From positions 2,331,636 to 2,395,635 of the forward strand of contig OZ007012.1 of NCBI GenBank assembly GCA_963931435.1: DNA of 64,000 nucleotides, given 5' to 3'. The translations under genes were made by a program, and so were the position numbers. Position 1 is the stretch's first letter; each line of letters starts with the position of its first letter. This document shows, piece after piece, positions 10,101 to 17,974 of this stretch. The notes under the pieces were generated by a model. The model was not told the origin of the DNA and ran no database searches. It saw only the letters and a program-made list of their open reading frames with translations. The DNA comes from Coprousia sp963931435 (GTDB lineage Bacteria > Actinomycetota > Coriobacteriia > Coriobacteriales > Coriobacteriaceae).

Positions 10101-12247
10101 TTCGCCTCGAGGGAGCGGTCCGAGGCGGCGGCCTCCTCGGCGGCCGCGAGCTTTGCCCGGACGTTCCCCGAGAGGTACTCGTCCGCCGCCTGCCACTCGT
10201 CGGTCCCCGGCACGCGGAATATCTCGCCCCGCAACGCATCCGCGAGGTCCGCCGGCGCGGTCCCGGTGAGGGCGGCCATGTAGGGCAGGTCCACGCGCCC
10301 GCGCTCGGAGAGCGAGAGGGCGAGCGCTTCCTCCGGCCCCTCGGCGCTGGTGGGCCTCTCGTGGGGCCGTATCGTGCGCTTGCTGAACATGTCCGCCTTG
10401 CGCGCCAGGTTCCCGTCGTCGTCGAGGACCTCGAGGGCGCACAGCAGCGGATAGGACGAGTCCTGCCCGAACGCTGCGGAGTTCGCGCGCGAGCTGATGA
10501 GCCCGTGCGCGGCGGTGTAGGCGTCGTAGACCGCGTTCAGCGCCGACTGTAGCGTTGACACCTCCTCGTCGGGCGCCCCGAGGCGCTCGGCATCGATGAG
10601 GGCGCGGAGCGCGTCGCGGACCTTCGCCATCCCCTCGACGCGCGCGAGCGCGGTCCGGCCGAGCTCCTGCGGGTACATCTGGGCGCCGATCCGGTACCAG
10701 GCGAGCCCGCCGCGCAGCGTGAAGGAGTAGTTGCGCACCGCCGGGTCCGCCGGAATCGGTCCGTGCCCGTCCGGCTCTTCGCGCCGGCGGGCCGCCTCGA
10801 AGCGCGCGTCGAGGCGGGAGAGGGCCCGGGTGAGCAGGTCGGCGACGCTTTCGCCCCCGTCCGGCTCGCAGGTCGTCTCGTCGCCGTGTGCGCCGCGGCG
10901 GGCGGCCATCCTGCCGAGCACCATCTCCGGCCTGTCGGCGAAGTACTGGTTGAGCGGTATGCCGTCCTCCGTCGCGCCGAGGTGGATCCACTCGGGCTCC
11001 TCGACGGACGGCTCGCCCTTCTTGCGCAGGATGATGACGTCTGTGGTGACCGATGCTCCCGACCCGGAGAACGTCGTGTTGGGGAGCCTTGCCGCGCCGA
11101 CCAGATCGGCGCGCTCGGCCAGGTAGCGCCTCACCGAGGGGCTTGCCTTGTCGAGCGTCCCCTTGGACGTGATGAGGGCGATCACCCCGCCGGGCCTCAC
11201 GAGGTCGACGGCGCGGGCGAAGAAGTAGTCGTGGACCAGGAAGCCCCGGCCCCGGTACCTCGTGTCAGCGACCTGGTAGTCGCCGAATGGCACGTTCCCG
11301 ACGACGGCGTCGAAGGAGTTATCCGCGAGGGCAGCGTCTTCGAGCCCCTGGGCCAGGACGGTGCTCCCCGGGTGCAGGAGGGCGGCTATGCGGGCGGTGG
11401 TCGGGTCGAGCTCCACTCCCGTGACGCGCGCTGCGGGGATCTCCCCCTCGACGGCCCCGATGAACGTGCCCGTTCCGCACGAGGGCTCGAGCACGTTCCC
11501 CTCGCCGACGCCCATCGACCGCAGCGCGGAGCAGACCGCCTCCGCTATCTCCGGCGGGGTGTAGTACGCGTTGAGGACCGACGCCCGCGCCGCGGAGAAG
11601 CCGTCCTCGCCGAGCAGCTCCCGAATCCGGTCCCGCTCGGCCTCCCACCGCGGAGATCCCTCGTCGAACACCTGTCCGAGGCCTCCCCATCCCGTGTAGC
11701 GGGAGAGGGTCTCCCGCTCCTCGGGCGAGAGCCTCCCGTCGTCGCCCGCGCGGTCCATTGCCTCGAGCGCGGCGATGTTCGCCCTCAGCCGGCCCGCCGG
11801 GGTGTCGGGTAGCGCTTCGGCGGGAGAGGGCTTCGCCGCCTTCTCGCCGGAGGGGGCGAAGAGGTCGAGCTCCTGCTGCCGCTCCGGGCTCGCCTGGGGC
11901 CGTGCCGCGCTCTTGCGCGGGACCATGCGTTGGGGTCGGCTCCCCCGCGCTTCGCTGCGGGCGGGTTCGGCGACCTCGGCGAGCTCCCCCATCCCCATGC
12001 GCTTCGGGAAGAGCGGGGCCGTCGGGTCGTAGAGCAGGACCGAGCCGCCCTCGATGGCCTCGACCTCGTAGTCCGCGGCGCCCACGCGGACGCGCGCGCC
12101 GAGCTCGATGGTCGTCCGGTAATGCGGAGGGGCCGGGGAATCGCCCCCGGCCCCTCCGAGCTCTCGGGCCCCGCCTAGACTTCGACGAGGTCCCTTCTCG
12201 CCATCTCCGCCGCCGACGCCCTCGCCGCCGTCATCAGGCCCGCCCAT
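7106..12247 (-). CDS. Giant N6-adenine-type methyltransferase / SNF2 helicase of ICEs
   Basis: The 1713-residue product joins a Rossmann methyltransferase to a superfamily 2 helicase. Methyltransferase motif I (EPSCGTGTF) is near residue 253 and the motif IV variant GNVPFGDY near residue 315. The SNF2 part has a Walker A-type HEVGAGKTFEMA near residue 915, a DEAH box (FVDEAHYYKN) near 1077, ATGTPVSNSMVEL, and motif VI QQRLGRIARQGN. A coiled-coil tail follows. These huge proteins are standard on Tn1549-like ICEs of Firmicutes and Coriobacteriia; roles in protecting or processing transferred DNA are inferred. The N-terminal ArdC/LtrC-like domain seen in many relatives is absent here and may be the separate gene at 14089. 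The start is uncertain: the ATG at 12247 lies inside the upstream TnpV-like gene and has no clear ribosome-binding site. Confidence 0.88.
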   Translation of the reverse strand: MGGPDDGGEGVGGGDGEKGPRRSLGGARELGGAGGDSPAPPHYRTTIELGARVRVGAADYEVEAIEGGSVLLYDPTAPLFPKRMGMGELAEVAEPARSEARGSRPQRMVPRKSAARPQASPERQQELDLFAPSGEKAAKPSPAEALPDTPAGRLRANIAALEAMDRAGDDGRLSPEERETLSRYTGWGGLGQVFDEGSPRWEAERDRIRELLGEDGFSAARASVLNAYYTPPEIAEAVCSALRSMGVGEGNVLEPSCGTGTFIGAVEGEIPAARVTGVELDPTTARIAALLHPGSTVLAQGLEDAALADNSFDAVVGNVPFGDYQVADTRYRGRGFLVHDYFFARAVDLVRPGGVIALITSKGTLDKASPSVRRYLAERADLVGAARLPNTTFSGSGASVTTDVIILRKKGEPSVEEPEWIHLGATEDGIPLNQYFADRPEMVLGRMAARRGAHGDETTCEPDGGESVADLLTRALSRLDARFEAARRREEPDGHGPIPADPAVRNYSFTLRGGLAWYRIGAQMYPQELGRTALARVEGMAKVRDALRALIDAERLGAPDEEVSTLQSALNAVYDAYTAAHGLISSRANSAAFGQDSSYPLLCALEVLDDDGNLARKADMFSKRTIRPHERPTSAEGPEEALALSLSERGRVDLPYMAALTGTAPADLADALRGEIFRVPGTDEWQAADEYLSGNVRAKLAAAEEAAASDRSLEANVEALRAAVPPDIPPADIGIRLGATWVPPDDVRTFIFDLLETPFYHRRAITVQYCQATAQWAVSGKGTDRYNVRATATYGTKRMSAYHIIEETLNLRDARVVDYVQEPDGKKRAVLNREETAVAMAKQDAIKEAFREWAFSEPARRDRLAKRYNELFNAVRPRAFDGSRLEFPGMNPEIRLRRHQKDAVARIVYGGNTLLAHEVGAGKTFEMAAASQELRRIGLCTKSLIVVPNHLTEQWASEYLTLYPAANILVATKRDFEKRNRRRFCARIATGDYDAVIIGHTQLEKIPLTPERQRAFLKEQISDMAEGIAAARAMAGQRFTVRQMESAKKKLEAKLRKLEGAERKDDTVYFEELGVDRLFVDEAHYYKNLFFSTKMRNVGGVAQAEAQKSSDLFAKCRYLDELTGGKGVVFATGTPVSNSMVELYTMQRYLQYGELRRMGVSHFDCWASTFGETVTALELAPEGTGYRQKTRFSKFYNLPELMALFRQVADIRTADTLGLPVPKVSYRNVRVEPSAIQRELVAGLSERADRVRNGSVDPSVDNMLKITNDGRKLALDQRLVDGSLPENPRGKVAACVDNVLRIWEETADRRLAQLVFCDLSTPKGDGSFNVYDDLKRRLVSRGVPPEEIAFIHDAPTEAQKAQLFSRVRSGQVRVLMGSTQKMGAGTNVQRLLVALHDLDCPWRPADLQQRLGRIARQGNLNDEVEVYRYVTEGTFDAYLFQLVESKQRFIGQVMTSKSPVRAASDVDETALSYAELKALATGNPLIKERMDLDVEVSRLKLLKAEHLSQRYELEDRLRGELPRREEALARRVEARERDSKTVAAAPDAFEMEVMGTTYTSRAEAGAAIAAALEGREAEGRVSAGSIRGLAIEVSYDAVERARKATLVGRDRYEVALGDDPAGNATRIENAARQIPQRAAEAQAALEEVRGQISAARDEAARPFPREDELRRKTARLAELDAALDLDRPDNVVPPDSGQERPVEKKRELAAEAR

Positions 12248-12522
12248 GCCACCGGGTCCGTCGAGCGGAGACGGTCGGATGCCCCCTCCGCCTCCGCTAT
12301 CTTCGGGGCCGTCCTCTCCACCAGCTCCTCTGCCAGGCGCTGGGTTTCCGAGAGGTGGCTCGACAGACGTCCCGATGTGAGCAGGTTCTCGTAGAGCACC
12401 GGCCTGCTCCTCATGAGGAACTCCAGCCTCATCAGCGCGAACGCCCCCGTCGGCGAGGGGTCCGACATCGTCTCGAGGACCGGCAGGCTCACGGCGCCCT
12501 TCCTCTCGTAGCTCATTTCCAT
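12175..12522 (-). CDS. TnpV-like transposon-encoded protein
   Basis: The 115-residue product begins MEMSYERKGAVSLPVLE and continues with RPVLYENLLTSGRLSSHLSE and a C-terminal WAGLMTAARASAAEMARRDL helix. This is the length and motif order of the small TnpV proteins found on clostridial and related conjugative transposons, whose function is unknown. AGGAGGAG is placed 8 bases before the ATG at 12522. The gene overlaps the annotated start of the methyltransferase/helicase by 73 bases and begins 75 bases from the left end of the IS110-family element, so the insertion lies in its upstream region and may have changed its promoter. Confidence 0.75.
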   Translation of the reverse strand: MEMSYERKGAVSLPVLETMSDPSPTGAFALMRLEFLMRSRPVLYENLLTSGRLSSHLSETQRLAEELVERTAPKIAEAEGASDRLRSTDPVAWAGLMTAARASAAEMARRDLVEV

Positions 12523-12596
12523 GGTCCGGCTCCTCCTCCTATATTGAAGTTGCCACTTCTCGCGCAGTGGCCGCGCTTCTTTACCCGTAGACGCGA

Positions 12597-12620
12597 ATAT
12601 GGGATAAAGGGCGCGAACGG
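12597..12620 (+). repeat. Left inverted repeat of the IS110-family element
   Basis: These 24 bases are the exact reverse complement of 14017-14040. The match stops on both sides (12596 A against 14041 C; 12621 G against 14016 A). Confidence 0.9.
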
Positions 12621-12795
12621 GGCGGAGGGCGCGCGCTCCTCCTTGGGGTACGGCCCCTGTCGAGAGAATCGCGCCTCCGGCCCGCGGGTGGACGCGGATT
12701 AGGCAGAATGGCGTTCGGCGCCGGATCTCCCAGGAGGTTGCGCCCGCGGATTCCGAAGGAAAACCTTCGTCCCGCCGAGAGGACGGAGGGGAAAG
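12621..12795 (+). ncRNA. Candidate bridge RNA region upstream of the IS110-family transposase
   Basis: The 175-bp noncoding left end is GC-rich and rich in hairpins, including a perfect CGAAGG-AAAA-CCTTCG stem-loop at 12754-12769, a GGCG-TTCG-type stem around 12708-12722 and a GGGGTACGGCCCC stem near 12645. In the IS110 group the noncoding left end is known to encode a structured bridge RNA that pairs with target and donor DNA. Position and length fit that model. No loop has been matched here to the target or donor junctions, so this remains a prediction. Confidence 0.45.
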
Positions 12796-14016
12796 ATGCT
12801 CTACATCGGGATCGACGTCGCGAAGAGGTCGCACGTGGCGGCCGCGATGGGCGACGGCGGGGAGGTCGCCGTCGAGCCGTTCGAGTTCAGAAACACGCAG
12901 AAGGGGTTCGAGCGTCTGCTCGAGCGCCTTGCCAGACGGGGCGTCTCTGCCGAGGGGTCGCTGGTCGGCATGGAGGCCACGGGGCACTACTGGGTGGCGC
13001 TCTTCGACTTCCTCGCCGCCAACGGCTTCGAGGTCGCCGTCATCAACCCCATCCAGACCGACGCGTGGCGCAGGGTCGACACCGTGCGGCCGGCGAAGAC
13101 CGACGGCATCGACGCCCTGCTCATCGCGGACCTCCTGCGTTGCAAGCGCTTCGAACCCTCGGCGCTCGGGGACGAGGCGACCGAGGAGCTCAGGCAGCTC
13201 GCCCGGTACCGCTTCGAGCTCGTGCAGGAGCTCACCGCCCTCAAGAACCGGGCGACGGCGATTCTCGACCGGGTGTTCCCGGAGTACGAGCGGCTCTTCG
13301 CGGACAAGTTCGGCCCGACGTCGTCGGCGCTGCTCAAGGAGTGCGCCACGCCCGCCGACGTGCTGGCGGCGGACCCCGAGGCGCTCGCCGGGCTGCTCGC
13401 CGAGGCCAGCCGCGGCAGGCTCGGGCGCGAGAGGGCCGACGAGGTCGTCGAGGCCGCCCGCTCCTCGGTCGGCGTGTCCTTCGGCTCCCGGGCGCTCGCC
13501 TTCGAGCTCAGGGTGCTCGTCGAGCGCATGGAGTTCACCCGCGGGCAGATCTCGGAGCTGGAGGCGGAGATCGCCCGCGCGCTGTCCGAGACCGCCGGCA
13601 GGCACCTGACGAGCATACCGGGAGTCGGGCCCGCGCTCGCGGCGCTCATCGCCGGCGAGGTCGGCGACGCCGCGCGCTTCGAGACGCCCTCCAAGCTCGT
13701 CGCGTACGCGGGCATGGACGCGACCAGGCGCGTCTCGGGAGAGAGCCTCGACAGCCCCGGGCACCTCTCCAAGCGCGGCTCGTCGTACCTCAGGTGGGCG
13801 CTCATGCAGGGCGCCGACCGGGCAAGGAGGTTCGACCCGTACTTCGGGGAGTGCTACGCGCGCAAGATCTCGCAGGGCAAGCACCACTACGTGGCCCTCA
13901 CGACGGTCGCCCGCAAGCTCGCCGCCGTCTGCCTCGCCCTCATGAAGGAGGACAGGGACTGGTCGCCCGACCCGCCGGCCGGGCATCTCCCCGGTCACCT
14001 CTCGCAGAAGAGGTGA
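12796..14016 (+). CDS. IS110-family transposase (DEDD RuvC-like / Ser recombinase)
   Basis: The 406-residue product has the N-terminal RuvC-like DEDD domain (YIGIDVAKRSHVAAA; GMEATGHYW; the KTDGIDALLIADLL motif) and the C-terminal Tnp_20 domain with LTSIPGVGPALAALIAGE near residue 275 and the conserved serine region KRGSSYLRWALMQGA near residue 325. These enzymes move the element through a circular intermediate, guided by a bridge RNA where this has been tested. GGAGGGGAAAG precedes the ATG. The gene is full-length, with both domains intact, so the element could be active. Its stop is directly followed by the right inverted repeat. Confidence 0.95.
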   Translation: MLYIGIDVAKRSHVAAAMGDGGEVAVEPFEFRNTQKGFERLLERLARRGVSAEGSLVGMEATGHYWVALFDFLAANGFEVAVINPIQTDAWRRVDTVRPAKTDGIDALLIADLLRCKRFEPSALGDEATEELRQLARYRFELVQELTALKNRATAILDRVFPEYERLFADKFGPTSSALLKECATPADVLAADPEALAGLLAEASRGRLGRERADEVVEAARSSVGVSFGSRALAFELRVLVERMEFTRGQISELEAEIARALSETAGRHLTSIPGVGPALAALIAGEVGDAARFETPSKLVAYAGMDATRRVSGESLDSPGHLSKRGSSYLRWALMQGADRARRFDPYFGECYARKISQGKHHYVALTTVARKLAAVCLALMKEDRDWSPDPPAGHLPGHLSQKR

Positions 14017-14040
14017 CCGTTCGCGCCCTTTATCCCATAT
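14017..14040 (-). repeat. Right inverted repeat of the IS110-family element
   Basis: Exact reverse complement of 12597-12620, starting immediately after the transposase TGA (14014-14016). Confidence 0.9.
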
Positions 14041-14088
14041 CCGGTTTTCAAGGTTCCTATCAAAAGTCTCCGGAATTACCCTTGACTC

Positions 14089-14865
14089 CTAATAGCAGGT
14101 CTCTCTCTTCGGTCCGTCCTGATTCTCTCCCGCCGAGGCCTCGGCTCCCAGGGTGCGATCGCCCTTTGCCGCGAGAGCCTCGCGGGACAGCGCGGAGAGC
14201 GGTCCGCGAGCCACCGCCGAGGTGGCCGCGCCGAGCAGGTTCACCTTCTCGACTGAGTCGAAGAGCCGGACGACGCTCCCGTCCGGCACGGGCGGCATCT
14301 TGCCCGGGCTCGCGACGACCCTCGAGGCCACGGCGTATGCGGCCGATGCGCGGGCACATGACCAGAGGGCGCCCGCAAGCGCGCCCGCCTCCGCTTCGTA
14401 CGGCGCCATGTCGGCGCCGGCCGAGGCGGAGCAGGCGTCGGAGATCATGCTCATGAGGTCGCCGTCGGGGGAAAGCCCGTACTCCTCGGAAAGGGCGCGA
14501 CGCGCGGCCTCCCCGTCGATGTCTCCCGCGGACCAGACGGGGACCTCGCGGGCCGACGACCCCGGATGGGTGTCGGAGATGTCGAAGTAGTACTTGAGCC
14601 TCCTCCCGCCGGATTCGGGGAACACGGCGATCCCGCGCGCGCCCCGGTTCACCCAGCGGCCGAAGAGCGAGTTCCAGCGCTCGAGTTCGAGGACGGCGGT
14701 CGCGTCGGGGCGCTGCGCGAAGACGAGCAGCTGCTCGTGGAAGGGGAGCTTGTAGTTCCTCGCCGCGGAGGCGAGGAAGCGCGCCCAGGACTCGCCGCTC
14801 TCCGTGACGCCGAGGGCCGTTTCCGCGTAGAGCCCCTCGATGAACCTCTTGGAAGCTGCCATCAT
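14089..14865 (-). CDS. ArdC/LtrC-like N-terminal domain protein, detached helicase head
   Basis: The 258-residue product closely resembles the N-terminal domain that precedes the methyltransferase/SNF2 helicase in many ICE megaproteins: SKRFIEGLYAETALGVTESG, then LPFHEQLLVFAQRPDAT, WVNRGARGIAVF and a YYFDISDTH segment. Here it ends with its own TAG at 14089, 49 bases before the right end of the IS110-family element, so the stop was not created by the insertion. Whether this was once fused to the helicase at 7106-12247 cannot be told from one sequence. The start at 14865 was taken because AGAGGAGG lies just upstream of two adjacent ATG codons (14865 and 14862). Confidence 0.75.
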   Translation of the reverse strand: MMAASKRFIEGLYAETALGVTESGESWARFLASAARNYKLPFHEQLLVFAQRPDATAVLELERWNSLFGRWVNRGARGIAVFPESGGRRLKYYFDISDTHPGSSAREVPVWSAGDIDGEAARRALSEEYGLSPDGDLMSMISDACSASAGADMAPYEAEAGALAGALWSCARASAAYAVASRVVASPGKMPPVPDGSVVRLFDSVEKVNLLGAATSAVARGPLSALSREALAAKGDRTLGAEASAGENQDGPKRETCY

Positions 14866-14956
14866 CCTCCTCTCGCGCATGCCGGTATGTACGCTCCGTC
14901 GCGGCGTGGCGCCCCTCGGTCGAAGGGGCTACGCTTGCCGCGACGGAGGTGGTCTT

Positions 14957-15076
14957 ATGAGGCTTTTCGCTCTACTGAGGGCGGTTGCCGCCCTGCTTTT
15001 CGCGGCGTTCGCGATCGCCGCGCTCGTCGGGCTCTACATCGCCCTCGACTCGGCCGGCGCCCCGTACGGCGCCTAG
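14957..15076 (+). CDS. 39-residue single-pass membrane microprotein
   Basis: The product MRLFALLRAVAALLFAAFAI continues with a further hydrophobic turn and a short polar tail, so nearly the whole chain is one transmembrane helix with a basic N-terminus. GGAGGTGG stands 6 bases before the ATG, an unusually good ribosome-binding site for so short a frame. It runs antisense to the leftward ICE genes and its TAG overlaps the stop of the convergent 40-residue microprotein. A lipid-interacting toxin or a holin-like partner would look like this, but no family is recognised. Confidence 0.5.
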   Translation: MRLFALLRAVAALLFAAFAIAALVGLYIALDSAGAPYGA

Positions 15077-15195
15077 CGGGGCCCTTTCTCTTCGGCGCGG
15101 TCCGCGCTGCCCGCCGCCACGCAGCACGCGTAGGCGACGAGCGTGACCGTCGAGGAGAGGACCGCCGTGACGGCGCAGGCGATCACGATCTCCAT
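15073..15195 (-). CDS. 40-residue single-pass membrane microprotein
   Basis: The product begins MEIVIACAVTAVLSSTVTLV, includes a YACCVAAG segment, and ends in a charged tail (ADRAEEKGPR). It forms one transmembrane helix. GGGAGG lies 7 bases before the ATG at 15195, and the start overlaps the last 13 bases of the NlpC/P60-SpaA gene, so it is probably translated from the same message. Its stop overlaps that of the convergent 39-residue frame. Function unknown; a helper for the surface protein is possible from context only. Confidence 0.55.
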   Translation of the reverse strand: MEIVIACAVTAVLSSTVTLVAYACCVAAGSADRAEEKGPR

Positions 15196-17966
15196 CGCTT
15201 GCCTCCCTTCGCGCCGGCCCTGGCGCCGAGCCGGAATCCGGGCGCGGCCGGGGCCGCCTTGACGCGGCGGCGGGAGCCGAGGGCGATGGCGCCCCCGACG
15301 CAGGCCGCCGCGCCCGCGGCGCACGCCGCGGGGACGGCCCAGGACCAGTCGCCCGTCTGGGGCAGGCCGCCGGGCGTCGTCCCCGGGACGGTCCCCGGCA
15401 GGGCCTCGTCCTCCATGGTCACGGCCTGTGCGCTTGCCGTCTCCCCCACGGTGAAGGGGACGTCCTCGGCCAGCCCGTAGCCCTCGGGCGCCTCGACCTC
15501 GCGGAGGACGTAGTCGCCCGGGGCGAGCGCCTCGACGAGGTGGGGCTCGCCGTCGGAGACCCACTCCTCGACGACCTCCCCCTCGGCGTCCACGACCTGC
15601 ATGGTCGCGCCCGCGAGGGGCTCGCCCGTGGCCGCGTCGACCTTCCCGGCCTCCACCCTGGTGGGCTCGTCGACCATCTCGACCCGGGTCACCGGGACGC
15701 CCTCGGCGACCTCGAACTCCACGTCGGAGGCGACCAGGTAGCCCTCGGGCGCCGCCTCCTCGTGGAGCGTGTAGGCGCCCGGGAGCAGCGTGAGCTCGTG
15801 GGGCTCCTCGCCGGAGACCCACTCCTCGACGAGCTCGCCGTCCGCGTCGTACACGCGGAGCGTCGCGCCGGGCAGCTCGTCCTCCCCGGTGACGGACTTC
15901 TTCGAGACCACGGTGCGGGGCAGGTCGTCGTTCGTGAGCGTTCCCAGGTCCACGGTCACGCCGTCGCGGTAGACCCTCACCTCGATGGGGCCGAGGAGCC
16001 GCTTGCCCTCGTTGGCCCCGCAGGGCAGCTCCTCGATCTCGTAGGTGTCGTAGGGCAGCGCCCCCTTGGAGTCGTCGGGCCCCGACGCCCCGAACCACAC
16101 GCCGGCCGAGGCGTCCCAGGGGCCCTCGGCCGCCTGGTCGTTGGCGTTGGTCGAGGAGGTGTGCGGGTTCCACGAGGCCGCCGTGCTGGCGTACCCGTTG
16201 GCGTCGGTCACGACGACGTGGGACTCCCCGGTGGTCGCGCTGGTGATGCGGAACGGCACGCCCGCCATGCGGGAGAGGTCGCCGTCGGAGACCTTCACGA
16301 GCTCGAGGTCGCCGCGCTTGACCTGGTTGGCCACGGCGCGCTCCCCGGTGAGCTCGACCATCTCGCCGTCCTTCTCGATGGAGAACGGGACCTCGGCGTC
16401 GGTGCCGAGGTATCCCTCGGGCGCCTCCACCTCGCGCACGAGGTAGTCGCCGTAGGGCAGGGCGTCGGGCGCGGACTCCGCGGCCCCGCCCTCGGTCTCG
16501 AGCGCGAGCGCTACCTCCCCGGGCGCAACCTCCTCCCCGCCCACGAGCACGGAGCTCGCGGACGCGTTCACCACCTCGAAGACCGCCCCGTCCACCGAGG
16601 CCCCGCCCTGGGGCGCGTTCTCGCCGGTCTCGAGGTCCCTCTTCTCGACCCTCACCCCGCCGCGGGCGACGTCCTCGGCGAAGTCGGCCTCGTTGGTGAC
16701 CTCCACGGTCGCGTTGTCCTCGGACGAGACCTTGAACAGGAACTCCTCGCCCGAGGCGAGGTAGCCCTCCGGGGCCTTCGCCTCGGTCACGAGCAGGACG
16801 CCGAGCGGCACGCCCGGCACCTCGGTCCCGTCGGCCGCCGTCATGGACGAGACCTCCGCGCGGCCGTCCTCGCCGGTGACCGCCACGGCGCCCATGTCGG
16901 GCTCGAGGCCCTCGAGGTCCTCCGGGCCGTCCACAGCGCCGGGGTCCACGGCGTAGTGCTCGACGAGGAGCTCCGCGCCGGCGAGCGACGCCCCGCCCTG
17001 AGGCGAGCCCTCCCCGGTCTCCGAGTCGTGCTTGCGCACCCCCACCGACGCCGCGGCGAGCGGCGCCTCGGGGTCGGGCGTCACGAGGACCTCGCGGCTC
17101 TCGTCCCACGTGCCGCTGCCGAGCTCCACGGCGTACTCGTTCGGGTCGAGCGAGAAGCCCTCGGGGGCCTTGGTCTCGCGCACCGTGTAGGTGCCGCTGG
17201 GCAGGTCCCCCGTGGGGCCCGCCGCGCCCGCCTCGTCGGTGACGAGGGTCGCCACCTGCGCGCCGGCGTCGTCGTAGACCGCGTACTCCGCCCCGGCGAG
17301 GCTGTAGCTCGGGTTGCCCTCCGTGGCGGCGGGCTGGGCCGACGTCTTCTGCAGCCGGATGCGCCCAGCGTCCTCGAGGCCGCGGTACACGTCGAAGCTC
17401 GCGTAGACTTTGCCGTGGCCGCCGTTCACGCCCCACACCTCGTCGAAGCGCTTCTGGCAGGTGCCGTAGAACTCCGACCACGCGTGGTAGATCGTCTGGT
17501 CCTCGCCCGCGATCGCCGAGTGGACGGTCGAGCCCGAGGCGTTGTAGAACACGATGATGTCGCCGGGGCGGACCGTGCCGGCGTCGAACGCCGCGTTGTA
17601 GCCCTCGGCGGAGTCGCCGTGGAACACCCAGCCGTCCTCGACGTACGCCTTGATCGCCGAGACGCCGCAGTAGCCGGGCGAGCCGCCGGGCCACTCGGTC
17701 CCGTAGACGTGCACCATCACCCAGCCGACGAACCCCGAGCAGTCCCACCCCGAGTCGTCCTTGCCGCCCCACACGTAGGGCGTCCCCAGGTACGACTCGA
17801 TCTTGGGCTTCGCCTCCTCCCAGCTGACCTGGGAGACCGCCGGGGTGTCTGCGAGGGCGGCCCTCGGCATCGAGAGGGCGGACCCGAGCGCCAGCAGCAG
17901 CGCGAGCAGCGCGACCACGACCCGGCGTGGTGCGGCGACCGGCGGCGCCGTGCTTTCCTTTGCCAT
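15183..17966 (-). CDS. NlpC/P60 peptidoglycan hydrolase fused to SpaA-type repeats with LPQTG anchor
   Basis: The 927-residue product has a signal peptide (basic start, then VVVALLALLLALGSAL, cleavage near residue 40), an NlpC/P60 domain at about residues 45-195 with the nucleophile in DDSGWDCSGFVGW and a candidate His in STVHSAIAGE, then some six SpaA/Cna-B-like beta domains marked by repeated E-A-P-E-G-Y/F motifs, and a C-terminal LPQTG signal with hydrophobic helix and basic tail. It is thus a sortase-anchored cell-wall enzyme and adhesin in one chain. On an ICE it could open peptidoglycan for the transfer machine or hold mating cells together; that is inference. RBS AGGAGG precedes the ATG at 17966. 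A long antisense frame over it is a shadow of high GC. Confidence 0.88.
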   Translation of the reverse strand: MAKESTAPPVAAPRRVVVALLALLLALGSALSMPRAALADTPAVSQVSWEEAKPKIESYLGTPYVWGGKDDSGWDCSGFVGWVMVHVYGTEWPGGSPGYCGVSAIKAYVEDGWVFHGDSAEGYNAAFDAGTVRPGDIIVFYNASGSTVHSAIAGEDQTIYHAWSEFYGTCQKRFDEVWGVNGGHGKVYASFDVYRGLEDAGRIRLQKTSAQPAATEGNPSYSLAGAEYAVYDDAGAQVATLVTDEAGAAGPTGDLPSGTYTVRETKAPEGFSLDPNEYAVELGSGTWDESREVLVTPDPEAPLAAASVGVRKHDSETGEGSPQGGASLAGAELLVEHYAVDPGAVDGPEDLEGLEPDMGAVAVTGEDGRAEVSSMTAADGTEVPGVPLGVLLVTEAKAPEGYLASGEEFLFKVSSEDNATVEVTNEADFAEDVARGGVRVEKRDLETGENAPQGGASVDGAVFEVVNASASSVLVGGEEVAPGEVALALETEGGAAESAPDALPYGDYLVREVEAPEGYLGTDAEVPFSIEKDGEMVELTGERAVANQVKRGDLELVKVSDGDLSRMAGVPFRITSATTGESHVVVTDANGYASTAASWNPHTSSTNANDQAAEGPWDASAGVWFGASGPDDSKGALPYDTYEIEELPCGANEGKRLLGPIEVRVYRDGVTVDLGTLTNDDLPRTVVSKKSVTGEDELPGATLRVYDADGELVEEWVSGEEPHELTLLPGAYTLHEEAAPEGYLVASDVEFEVAEGVPVTRVEMVDEPTRVEAGKVDAATGEPLAGATMQVVDAEGEVVEEWVSDGEPHLVEALAPGDYVLREVEAPEGYGLAEDVPFTVGETASAQAVTMEDEALPGTVPGTTPGGLPQTGDWSWAVPAACAAGAAACVGGAIALGSRRRVKAAPAAPGFRLGARAGAKGGKRWRS

Positions 17967-17974
17967 GCTTCCTC

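Larger units (their letters stand above)
12597..14040 (+). mobile_element. IS110-family insertion sequence with perfect 24-bp inverted ends
   Basis: A perfect 24-bp inverted repeat (left 12597-12620, beginning ATATGGGATAAAGG; right 14017-14040, its exact complement) frames a 1444-bp unit with one transposase gene. The right repeat begins on the base after the transposase stop codon, so all noncoding DNA (175 bp) lies upstream of the gene. Classic IS110 elements lack terminal repeats and IS1111-type relatives have short subterminal ones, so a perfect 24-bp pair is unusual. I see no obvious direct target duplication, as expected for this family. The unit separates the TnpV/helicase genes from the ArdC/LtrC-like gene. 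Confidence 0.85.

Noticed and set aside
7106..12247. The methyltransferase/helicase as a phage-defence system of DISARM or BREX type
   Set aside because: Motif order, size and neighbours (relaxase, MobC, PcfB, coupling protein) are those of the standard ICE megaprotein, and no partner defence genes are present.
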